From an uncultured Bacteroidales bacterium (GTDB lineage: Bacteria > Bacteroidota > Bacteroidia > Bacteroidales > Paludibacteraceae), in the NCBI GenBank assembly GCA_937911935.1, contig CALDQH010000006.1:1-15287 (forward strand): a DNA stretch of 15,287 nucleotides. The letters run 5' to 3'. The position numbers were made by a program, and so were the translations under genes. Shown here in pieces: positions 6,985-12,870 of this stretch. Within the stretch, counting starts at the first letter, position 1. Every line of letters begins with the position of its first letter. A model generated the notes under the pieces. It ran no database searches. It was not told where the DNA came from and worked only from the letters and a program-made list of their open reading frames with translations.

Positions 6985-7215
6985 ATGGCAAAAATTAAAG
7001 GCGCGGTAAGTGTGAACGTAGAGCGTTGCAAAGGATGCGAATTGTGCGTTGTAGCCTGCCCTACTCACGTTTTAGCAATGTCTAAACAAGTAAATGCCAA
7101 AGGATATCGTTATGCAATGATGGCCAACGAAGATGCTTGCATTGGTTGTGCTAGTTGTGGTATTGTATGTCCAGATGGCTGTATTTCAGTGTATAAAGTA
7201 AAAATAGAAGAATAA
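6985..7215 (+). CDS. korD: 2-oxoacid:ferredoxin oxidoreductase, delta (2x[4Fe-4S] ferredoxin) subunit
   Basis: 76 residues with two classic cluster motifs: CKGCELCVVACP (Cys15, 18, 21, 25) and CIGCASCGIVCP (Cys52, 55, 58, 62), each followed by Pro. This subunit carries electrons from the thiamine-diphosphate site of the complex to external ferredoxin. It is the first gene of a four-gene operon, and the alpha gene begins 1 nt after its stop. The size and the gene order delta-alpha-beta-gamma match the oxidoreductases of Bacteroidota that have all four subunits encoded separately. The symbol kor is used here, but vor (branched-chain 2-oxoacids) would be equally defensible. Confidence 0.92.
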   Translation: MAKIKGAVSVNVERCKGCELCVVACPTHVLAMSKQVNAKGYRYAMMANEDACIGCASCGIVCPDGCISVYKVKIEE

Positions 7216-7216
7216 T

Positions 7217-8296
7217 ATGGAAGAAGTAAGATTAATGAAAGGCAACGAAGCCTTGGCCGAAGCTGCTATCCGTTGTGGTTGCGATGGCTATTTTGGCTAT
7301 CCTATTACTCCTCAATCGGAAGTGATGGAAACCTTGATGCTATTAAAACCTTGGGAAACTACCGGTATGGTGGTGATGCAAGCCGAAAGCGAAGTTGCTT
7401 CTATCAATATGGTATATGCTGGTGCAGGTTGTGGTAAAAAAGTAATGACTTCTACCTCAAGCCCTGGTTTTAGCTTGATGCAAGAAGGTGTGTCGTACAT
7501 TGCTGGTGCCGATATTCCTGCTTTGGTAGTAAACGTAATGCGTGGTGGTCCTGGTTTGGGTACCATTCAACCTTCGCAAGCCGACTATTTCCAAACCGTA
7601 AAAGGTGGTGGTCACGGCGACTATCGTCAAATTACCTTGGCTCCTGCCAGCGTACAAGAAATGGCCGATTTTGTAGGTCTTGGCTTTGATTTGGCTTTCA
7701 AATACAATATTTTAAGTGTTATTTTGGCCGATGGTTTGATTGGTCAGATGATGGAAAAAGTGGTATTGCCACCCTATCAACCACGTCGCACCAACGAAGA
7801 AATTCGCAAAGAATGTCCTTGGGCTTCACTAGGCCGTACCGCCGACAGAAAACGCAACGTAATTACCTCGTTGGAATTGGAACCTGGACCAATGGAAGCA
7901 CGTAACTTGGCATTGCAAGAAAAATATCGTACTATCGAGGCAAACGAAGTTCGTTTTGAAAACGTAGGTTGCGACGATGCCGATTATTTGCTAATGGCCT
8001 TTGGCTCTTCGGCACGTATTTGCCAAAAAGCCATCGAAATTGCTGCCGAACAAGGTATTAAATTAGGTCTTTTGCGTCCTATTACTTTGTGGCCGTTCTG
8101 TACCGAAGAAATCAAACGTCAATTATCGCACATCAAAGGTATTTTGTCGGTAGAATTCAACGCAGGTCAAATGGTAGAAGACGTTAAATTGGCTGTAGAA
8201 GGCAAAGTTCCTGTACATCACTTTGGCCGTATGGGCGGTATCGTTCCTACTCCAGAAGAAGTGGTAGAAGCCGTTAAATCAAATTTTAATTTGTAA
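7217..8296 (+). CDS. vorB: 2-oxoacid:ferredoxin oxidoreductase, alpha subunit (VorB/KorA type)
   Basis: 359 residues. It opens with LMKGNEALAEAAIRCGCDGYFGYPITPQSEVME, the hallmark of the pyrimidine-binding alpha subunit of pyruvate/2-oxoglutarate/2-oxoisovalerate:ferredoxin oxidoreductases. TSTSSPGFSLMQEG and VNVMRGGPGLGTIQPSQADY are the other conserved blocks, and the C-terminal transketolase-like domain starts near LLMAFGSSARI. The complex oxidatively decarboxylates a 2-oxoacid with CoA and gives acyl-CoA, CO2 and reduced ferredoxin. In Bacteroides relatives this gene is commonly named 3-methyl-2-oxobutanoate dehydrogenase subunit VorB. The same architecture also serves 2-oxoglutarate, so the substrate is not settled. 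It starts 1 nt after the ferredoxin gene and ends 4 nt before the beta gene, implying tight coupling. A stretch of valine and glycine codons is rich in GGT and GTA, as expected for a well-expressed gene here. Confidence 0.93.
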   Translation: MEEVRLMKGNEALAEAAIRCGCDGYFGYPITPQSEVMETLMLLKPWETTGMVVMQAESEVASINMVYAGAGCGKKVMTSTSSPGFSLMQEGVSYIAGADIPALVVNVMRGGPGLGTIQPSQADYFQTVKGGGHGDYRQITLAPASVQEMADFVGLGFDLAFKYNILSVILADGLIGQMMEKVVLPPYQPRRTNEEIRKECPWASLGRTADRKRNVITSLELEPGPMEARNLALQEKYRTIEANEVRFENVGCDDADYLLMAFGSSARICQKAIEIAAEQGIKLGLLRPITLWPFCTEEIKRQLSHIKGILSVEFNAGQMVEDVKLAVEGKVPVHHFGRMGGIVPTPEEVVEAVKSNFNL

Positions 8297-8300
8297 GATT

Positions 8301-9068
8301 ATGACTGCACAAGATATTATCAAACCCGAAAACTTGGTATATAGCAAACCCAGTTTGTTAAACGACAATACCATGCACTACTGCCCTGGTTGTAGCCACG
8401 GTGTAGTTCATAAACTAATTGCCGAAGTAATTGAAGAAATGGGCATTATGGATAAAACCGTAGGTGTATCGCCTGTAGGTTGCGCCGTATTTGCTTACAA
8501 CTACATTGATATCGACTGGCAAGAAGCTGCTCACGGTCGTGCACCAGCCATTGCTACTGCTATTAAACGTTTGTTGCCCGAAAATTTGGTGTTTACCTAC
8601 CAAGGCGACGGCGACTTGGCGGCTATTGGTACAGCCGAAACAATTCACGCAGTAAACCGTGGCGATAACTTGGCGATGATTTTCATCAACAACGCTATTT
8701 ACGGTATGACCGGTGGTCAAATGGCTCCTACTACCCTCGAAGGCATGAAAACCGCTACTTGTCCTTATGGTCGTGACCCAGAGTTGAATGGTTACCACTT
8801 GCCCATTACCAACTTGGTAGCTCAATTGGAAGGTGCTCGCTACGTAACCCGTCAAAGTGTGCACACCGCTGCAGCTGTACGCAAAGCCAAAGCTGCTATC
8901 CGCAAAGCCTTCGAAAACGCCCTTTGCCCCGAAAAGAAAGGCGCATCGTTTGTAGAAATTGTATCTACTTGCAACAGCGGTTGGAAACTTTCGCCCGAAA
9001 AAGCTAACCAATGGATGGTAGAAAACATGTTTAAAGCTTATCCAATTGGCGATTTGAAAAACATCTAA
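8301..9068 (+). CDS. korB: 2-oxoacid:ferredoxin oxidoreductase, beta (thiamine diphosphate) subunit
   Basis: 255 residues. HYCPGCSHG (26-34) supplies the CxxC of the proximal [4Fe-4S] cluster, and Cys61 lies in the next conserved block (SPVGCAVF). GDGDLAAIG (102-110), followed about 20 residues on by INNAIYGMTGGQ (129-140), is the GDG-x(n)-NN motif that binds thiamine diphosphate through Mg. APTTLEG follows as usual in KorB/VorA proteins. This subunit forms the active site together with the alpha subunit encoded just upstream. The family is certain, but the preferred 2-oxoacid is not. Confidence 0.94.
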   Translation: MTAQDIIKPENLVYSKPSLLNDNTMHYCPGCSHGVVHKLIAEVIEEMGIMDKTVGVSPVGCAVFAYNYIDIDWQEAAHGRAPAIATAIKRLLPENLVFTYQGDGDLAAIGTAETIHAVNRGDNLAMIFINNAIYGMTGGQMAPTTLEGMKTATCPYGRDPELNGYHLPITNLVAQLEGARYVTRQSVHTAAAVRKAKAAIRKAFENALCPEKKGASFVEIVSTCNSGWKLSPEKANQWMVENMFKAYPIGDLKNI

Positions 9069-9081
9069 ACAAGTAAAGAGT

Positions 9082-9627
9082 ATGAAACACGAAATAATTA
9101 TTGCAGGTTTTGGTGGTCAAGGTGTCCTTTCGATGGGCAAAATTTTGGCTTACTCTGGTTTGATGCAAGGCAAAGAAGTAACTTGGTTGCCTGCATACGG
9201 TCCAGAACAACGTGGTGGTACTGCTAACGTAACCGTTATTATCAGCGACGAACGCATTAGCTCGCCTATTTTGAACACCTACGATACCGCTATCATTCTA
9301 AACCAACAATCGCTTGATAAATTTGAATCGAAAGTAAAACCTGGTGGTAACCTAATTTACGATCCATACGGTATTAGCACCGCTCCTACCCGTACAGACA
9401 TCAATGTATATACCATCGATGCCATGGATACCGCTTTGGCCATGGGTGCAGCTAAATCGTTCAATATGATTATTTTGGGCGGTTTGCTTCAAATTTGCCC
9501 CATTGTAGATTTGGAATACGTCATGTTGGGATTGAAAAAATCACTTCCCGAACGTCACCATCACCTACTACCTCAAAACGAGGCGGCGATTAAGAAAGGT
9601 ATGGAAATCATTACCAAGAAAGATTGA
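9082..9627 (+). CDS. korC: 2-oxoacid:ferredoxin oxidoreductase, gamma subunit
   Basis: 181 residues. GFGGQGVLSMGKIL (9-22) and WLPAYGPEQRGGTANVTVIIS are the hallmarks of the gamma subunit, which binds CoA or helps it enter the active site. The length is typical. It begins 13 nt after korB and closes the operon. Downstream come an element with inverted ends and then a strong bidirectional hairpin. Confidence 0.93.
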   Translation: MKHEIIIAGFGGQGVLSMGKILAYSGLMQGKEVTWLPAYGPEQRGGTANVTVIISDERISSPILNTYDTAIILNQQSLDKFESKVKPGGNLIYDPYGISTAPTRTDINVYTIDAMDTALAMGAAKSFNMIILGGLLQICPIVDLEYVMLGLKKSLPERHHHLLPQNEAAIKKGMEIITKKD

Positions 9628-9804
9628 TTTTAAAGGGTGATTTTTTCGTTGTGTTTGTGTTCAAAATCCTCATTGCCTAGCGGCGATTCTGCTCACGCTC
9701 GGCATAGTTTAAGTAAACTTAACTCTGCTCTCACTTAATCGCAGAATTTACTGTAAACTCCGGTTTTTCACACTGCACACGCCTTAAAATCCCCTCTTTA
9801 AAAT
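9628..9804. repeat. Element with imperfect inverted ends after korC (MITE-like or structured transcript end)
   Basis: The left end TTTTAAAGGGTGATTTT (9628-9644) and the right end AAAATCCCCTCTTTAAAA (9786-9803) are imperfect inverted copies. The similarity extends inwards (GTGT..GTGT..CAAAATCC against the complement of GGTTTTTCACACTGCACAC). Inside are ATTCTGC/GCAGAAT (7 bp, near 9685 and 9744) and AGTTTA-AG-TAAACT. The GC-rich middle (CTCACGCTCGGC) differs from the AT-rich surroundings. No reading frame of note is present. Confidence 0.5.
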
Positions 9805-9844
9805 ACAATCTTCATTGAGCACAAAAACTCCTGTGAATCGACAT

Positions 9845-9878
9845 AAAAAAACGATGCAATCTCTTGCATCGTTTTTTT
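9845..9878. terminator. Bidirectional terminator between korC and mnmA
   Basis: A perfect 14-bp stem (9845-9858 with 9865-9878) has the loop ATCTCT and core ACGATGCA/TGCATCGT. It is flanked by A-tracts and T-tracts on both sides, so it can end both the plus-strand oxidoreductase operon and the minus-strand grpE-dnaJ-mnmA transcript. Confidence 0.9.
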
Positions 9879-9880
9879 TT

Positions 9881-9912
9881 CGACTCACCGACTCACCGAC
9901 TCACCGATTAGT
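9881..9912 (-). repeat. Octamer array downstream of mnmA
   Basis: Read on the minus strand the units are ACTAATCG, GTGAGTCG, GTGAGTCG, GTGAGTCG, in exact 8-bp register between the mnmA stop-side mini-hairpin and the long terminator. The same GTGAGTCG unit forms the array behind yidC. Confidence 0.85.
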
Positions 9913-9913
9913 C

Positions 9914-9926
9914 GTTGCGAAGCAAC
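9914..9926. repeat. GCGAAGC mini-hairpin abutting the mnmA stop codon
   Basis: GTTGC (9914-9918) and GCAAC (9922-9926) pair perfectly around GAA. The centre is GCGAAGC, known from biophysical work as an exceptionally stable DNA mini-hairpin. The right arm ends one base before the mnmA stop codon. Confidence 0.7.
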
Positions 9927-10994
9927 TTACAATCTTATCACTCCACTACCATAACAAATTCTATGGTCGGTGTCGTAAATAACGCCATATTGACCAGGGG
10001 CAATGCCTTGAATTTTATCTTCCGATTTAATCAAATACGAGTTTCCGTCTTTGTATAGTTTACCAGGCGTAAACTCTGGCGTATGGCGAATTTTAAAGGT
10101 AATATCCACGGGTTCGGTGATGTCGCCCCAAGGGTCTTCGGTAATAAAGTTAAAGTCGTCCAAAGGCACTTCTTTACCATATTGGGTTTCTACATCGTAG
10201 CCTTGCGACACATATACCACGTTTTCTTGGGCATTTTTTGCTACCACATACCAAGGTCCACCGCTCAAGCCCAAGCCTTTGCGTTGGCCAATGGTGTGAA
10301 ACCAAAATCCGTTGTGTTTGCCCAAAATTTTGCCTGTTTCAAACTCTACAATCTTACCTTCTTGCGTACCCAAATACTTCTTAATAAAGTCGTTGTAGTT
10401 AATTTTACCCAAAAAGCAGATGCCTTGGCTATCTTTGCGCGATGCGCTGGGCAGGTTTTGACTAACCGCAATTTCGCGCACTTGGCTTTTCATCAAGTGC
10501 CCAATGGGGAACATCAAACGCGATACTTGGTCGTACGTAATTTGCGCTAAAAAGTCTGTTTGGTCTTTTACGGGGTCAAGTGCTGTACCTAAATAATATT
10601 TTCCGTTTTCAAAATAGGTTTGAGCATAGTGTCCTGTGGCAATCTTGTCAAATTCGTAGCCATATTTTTCCACGAAGCTACCAAATTTAATCAAGCGGTT
10701 GCACATCACATCAGGATTTGGTGTAAGGCCTTTGCGCACCGTTTTAAGGGCATAATCCACTACCCTTTCCCAGTACTCTTTTTGAAGCGATACCACCTCC
10801 ATTTTTAAGCCGTATTTTTTGGCTACAAACGAGGTAATTTCAATGTCTTCTTCGGCTGTACAACCCATATAACCATTTTCATCCTCCATACCAATACGGA
10901 TATAGAAAATAGTTGGATTGTATCCTTGCTCTTTTAGTTGATGTACAACAACCGAGCTATCTACGCCACCCGATACTAATGCTGCAATGTTCAT
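9927..10994 (-). CDS. mnmA: tRNA-specific 2-thiouridylase MnmA
   Basis: 355 residues, full length. It installs sulfur at C2 of the wobble uridine (U34) of tRNA Lys, Glu and Gln. The N-terminal PP-loop SGGVDSS (8-14) binds ATP for adenylation of U34. NPDVMCNRLIKFG (93-105) contains the first catalytic Cys (Cys98) and QGICFLG (190-196) the second (Cys193). ATGHYAQ and KDQTDFLAQI are conserved blocks between them. The C-terminal part (about 205-355) carries the beta-barrel, with FWFHTIGQRKGLGLSGGPWYV. The ATG overlaps the dnaJ stop by one base (TAATG), so translation is likely coupled and the gene belongs to the grpE-dnaJ transcript. It is followed by a mini-hairpin, octamer repeats and a terminator. 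Confidence 0.97.
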   Translation of the reverse strand: MNIAALVSGGVDSSVVVHQLKEQGYNPTIFYIRIGMEDENGYMGCTAEEDIEITSFVAKKYGLKMEVVSLQKEYWERVVDYALKTVRKGLTPNPDVMCNRLIKFGSFVEKYGYEFDKIATGHYAQTYFENGKYYLGTALDPVKDQTDFLAQITYDQVSRLMFPIGHLMKSQVREIAVSQNLPSASRKDSQGICFLGKINYNDFIKKYLGTQEGKIVEFETGKILGKHNGFWFHTIGQRKGLGLSGGPWYVVAKNAQENVVYVSQGYDVETQYGKEVPLDDFNFITEDPWGDITEPVDITFKIRHTPEFTPGKLYKDGNSYLIKSEDKIQGIAPGQYGVIYDTDHRICYGSGVIRL

Positions 10995-12130
10995 TATTGG
11001 AAAAAGTTACGTTTTGCTGTTTCTGTTGGTTTGAATGCATTCGATTCTGCATCCATTTTTTCGAACAATTCTTTTTCTGTCGATGAAAGTTTTTCTGGTA
11101 TATATACACCAATGTTCACCAACAAATCGCCACTGCCATAACCATTTAGCGAAGGTAAACCCTTGCCACGCAAGCGTAATACCTTGCCAGGTTGAGTGCC
11201 TGCATCTATTTTAATTTTAACTTTACCATCGATGGTAGGAATTTCTACCGAACCGCCCAATACGGCTGTAGGCAAAGGTAATAATAGGTTGTATATCACA
11301 TCGTTGCCGTCGCGAATTAAATCGGGGTGACGTTCTTCTTCAATTAAAATCAACAAATCGCCACTTTGACCACCATTAGGTGCCGCATTACCATAACCTC
11401 GCATAGACAGTTGCATGCCTTCTTGTACACCTGCTGGGATATTAATGGTAATCACTTCCGACGAATCAATTACTCCTTCGCCACCGCATTTTTTGCATTT
11501 TTTGGTGATGATTTTGCCTTTGCCTCCGCAATGAGGACAAACCGATTCGGTTTGCATCATACCAAAAATCGAATTTACGGTACGCATCACCCTACCTGTT
11601 CCTTTACAGGTCGAACAGGTTTCAAAATCAGCGCTACTTTCGGCACCGGTGCCACCACATTCTGGGCAAGTTACTTTTTTGCGTACTTTGATTTTCTTTT
11701 CTACACCCGTAGCAATTTCTTGCAACGACAATTTTACTTTTACACGCAAATTAGTGCCACGTGGAGTACCAGCGCTGCGACCGCTACGACCACCACCAAA
11801 GTGACCTCCAAAAATATCGCCAAATTGCTCAAAGATGTCTTCCATAGAGAAGCCACCTCCAAAGCCGCCAAATCCACGGCCAAAACCACCTCCGGCAGCT
11901 CCGCCCATGCCTGCATGGCCAAATTGGTCGTAACGTTGACGTTTTTGAGGATCGCTTAGCACGTCATAAGCCTCGGCAGCTTCTTTAAACATTTCTTCTG
12001 CCTTTTTATCGCCAGGATTTTTATCGGGGTGATATTGGATGGCTTTTTTACGATAAGCCTTTTTTATTTCGTCGGCAGTAGCTGTTTTGGCTACGCCTAA
12101 TACTTCGTAGTAATCTCTTTTTTCTGCCAT
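10994..12130 (-). CDS. dnaJ: Chaperone protein DnaJ (Hsp40)
   Basis: 378 residues, full class A layout. The J domain (1-70) has the essential HPD at 34-36, followed by a Gly/Phe-rich linker (71-114). Four zinc-finger repeats follow: CPECGGTG (Cys155/158), CSTCKGTG (Cys172/175), CPHCGGKG (Cys198/201) and CKKCGGEG (Cys212/215). The two substrate-binding beta domains run to the end. It delivers unfolded clients to DnaK and stimulates its ATPase. It lies 11 nt after grpE and overlaps mnmA by one base. dnaK itself is not in this window. Confidence 0.98.
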   Translation of the reverse strand: MAEKRDYYEVLGVAKTATADEIKKAYRKKAIQYHPDKNPGDKKAEEMFKEAAEAYDVLSDPQKRQRYDQFGHAGMGGAAGGGFGRGFGGFGGGFSMEDIFEQFGDIFGGHFGGGRSGRSAGTPRGTNLRVKVKLSLQEIATGVEKKIKVRKKVTCPECGGTGAESSADFETCSTCKGTGRVMRTVNSIFGMMQTESVCPHCGGKGKIITKKCKKCGGEGVIDSSEVITINIPAGVQEGMQLSMRGYGNAAPNGGQSGDLLILIEEERHPDLIRDGNDVIYNLLLPLPTAVLGGSVEIPTIDGKVKIKIDAGTQPGKVLRLRGKGLPSLNGYGSGDLLVNIGVYIPEKLSSTEKELFEKMDAESNAFKPTETAKRNFFQ

Positions 12131-12141
12131 GGTTGTATCTC

Positions 12142-12693
12142 CTATTCTGCTACCACAACTTTAGCGTAACGAATCACTTTGTCGTGGAATAGATAACCTT
12201 TTTGGGTACAATCAATGATTTTACCTTTCATGCTTTCGTCGGGTGCAGGGAACATAGAAATAGCCTCATGCAAATCCATATCGAAAGCTTGATCTTTGGT
12301 TTCCATTTCTTTTACGCCATTGTTTTTCAAGAAATTGACAAATTTGCTGTGAATCATGATAATACCTTCTTTAAGGGGCGAATCTTCTTCGGGCAAATGT
12401 GCCAACGCACGTTCAAAGTCGTCGATAATGGGCAACATATCAATAAATACGCGCTCACCGCTGTATTTTATCAAATCGGCACGTTCTTTTAATGTACGTT
12501 TTTTGTAGTTTTCAAATTCTGCCATTAAACGCAAGTGCTGGTCGTTTAGTTTCAAAATTTTATCAGCCAAATCGTCTGCTACTTGTGTTTCTTGGTTATC
12601 TTGAGCAGCTTCTGTAGTTTTTTCGGCTACATTTTCTGCATTTTTTACTTCTTCTTGTTCTTCCAATGGTTTGTTTTCGCTGTCTTGTTTCAT
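12142..12693 (-). CDS. grpE: Nucleotide exchange factor GrpE
   Basis: 183 residues. Residues 1-40 are a charged, low-complexity tail rich in Glu and Asn. A long helix suited to the GrpE dimer coiled coil follows (about 40-90, containing LRLMAEFENYKKRTLKE), then the C-terminal beta domain with the family signature near CTQKGYLFHDKVIRYAKVVV. GrpE releases ADP from DnaK and so resets the chaperone cycle. It heads the grpE-dnaJ-mnmA gene group. About 70-85 nt upstream is a sigma-54 like -24/-12 element, and the leader contains octamer repeats and a hairpin. Confidence 0.97.
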   Translation of the reverse strand: MKQDSENKPLEEQEEVKNAENVAEKTTEAAQDNQETQVADDLADKILKLNDQHLRLMAEFENYKKRTLKERADLIKYSGERVFIDMLPIIDDFERALAHLPEEDSPLKEGIIMIHSKFVNFLKNNGVKEMETKDQAFDMDLHEAISMFPAPDESMKGKIIDCTQKGYLFHDKVIRYAKVVVAE

Positions 12694-12707
12694 ATCTGTT
12701 TTTATTG

Positions 12708-12739
12708 GTTATTCGGTGATGCGGTGATGCGGTGATCTG
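12708..12739 (+). repeat. Octamer array in the grpE leader
   Basis: Plus-strand units GTTATTCG, GTGATGCG, GTGATGCG, GTGATCTG lie in 8-bp register, antisense to grpE. The last units overlap a hairpin, CGGTGA (12730-12735) with TCACCG (12742-12747), that would sit in the 5' untranslated region of the grpE message. Confidence 0.8.
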
Positions 12740-12761
12740 AGTCACCGTTTGTAGTATTTAT

Positions 12762-12778
12762 AGCAAAAAGTGTGCCAA
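12762..12778 (-). promoter_or_regulatory. Candidate sigma-54 (-24/-12) promoter of grpE-dnaJ-mnmA
   Basis: On the minus strand TTGGCACA, four bases, then TTGCT matches the RpoN consensus YTGGCACG-N4-TTGCW at all positions but one. The key GG (12776-12775) and GC (12764-12763) are exactly 10 nt apart. Transcription would start near 12751, giving a leader of about 58 nt. No good TTTG/TAnnTTTG promoter was found in this gap. Confidence 0.55.
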
Positions 12779-12781
12779 AAT

Positions 12782-12815
12782 AAATTAAGAAGTTGATTTC
12801 TCAACTTCTTAATTT
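12782..12815. terminator. Terminator hairpin between yidC and grpE
   Basis: A perfect 15-bp stem (12782-12796 with 12801-12815) has the loop TTTC and core AAGAAGTTGA/TCAACTTCTT. On the minus strand it follows yidC and its octamer array and continues into TTTATTTT, so it should end the pyrG-yidC transcript before the grpE promoter. Confidence 0.85.
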
Positions 12816-12822
12816 GGTGAAT

Positions 12823-12854
12823 CGGTTCACCGACTCACCGACTCACCGAATCAC
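12823..12854 (-). repeat. Octamer array downstream of yidC
   Basis: Minus-strand units in order are GTGATTCG, GTGAGTCG, GTGAGTCG, GTGAACCG. The middle units are identical to those behind mnmA. The array sits between a mini-hairpin at the yidC stop and the 15-bp terminator hairpin. Confidence 0.85.
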
Positions 12855-12855
12855 C

Positions 12856-12868
12856 ATCGCATAGCGAT
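12856..12868. repeat. Mini-hairpin next to the yidC stop codon
   Basis: ATCGC (12856-12860) and GCGAT (12864-12868) pair perfectly around the 3-nt loop ATA and end two bases before the yidC stop codon. Size and position mirror the mini-hairpin at the mnmA stop. Confidence 0.65.
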
Positions 12869-12870
12869 TA

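Noticed and set aside
8415..9011. 198-codon open frame on the minus strand inside korB
   Set aside because: It lies entirely opposite the well-supported korB gene, and its translation is rich in Ser, Thr, Cys and Val with no recognisable motif, as expected from the complement of a highly expressed gene.
9881..9912. CRISPR-like array
   Set aside because: Units are 8 bp with no spacers and there are no cas genes. The same holds for the other four arrays.
11366..11959. 197-codon open frame on the plus strand opposite dnaJ
   Set aside because: It is the complement of the zinc-finger and Gly/Phe regions of dnaJ, giving a Thr/Phe/Ala-rich low-complexity translation without domains.
12751..12760. 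TATAAATAC near the grpE start as a sigma-70 type -10 box
   Set aside because: It lacks a partner box at suitable spacing and does not fit the Bacteroidota TAnnTTTG pattern. The sigma-54 type element just upstream is a far better match.
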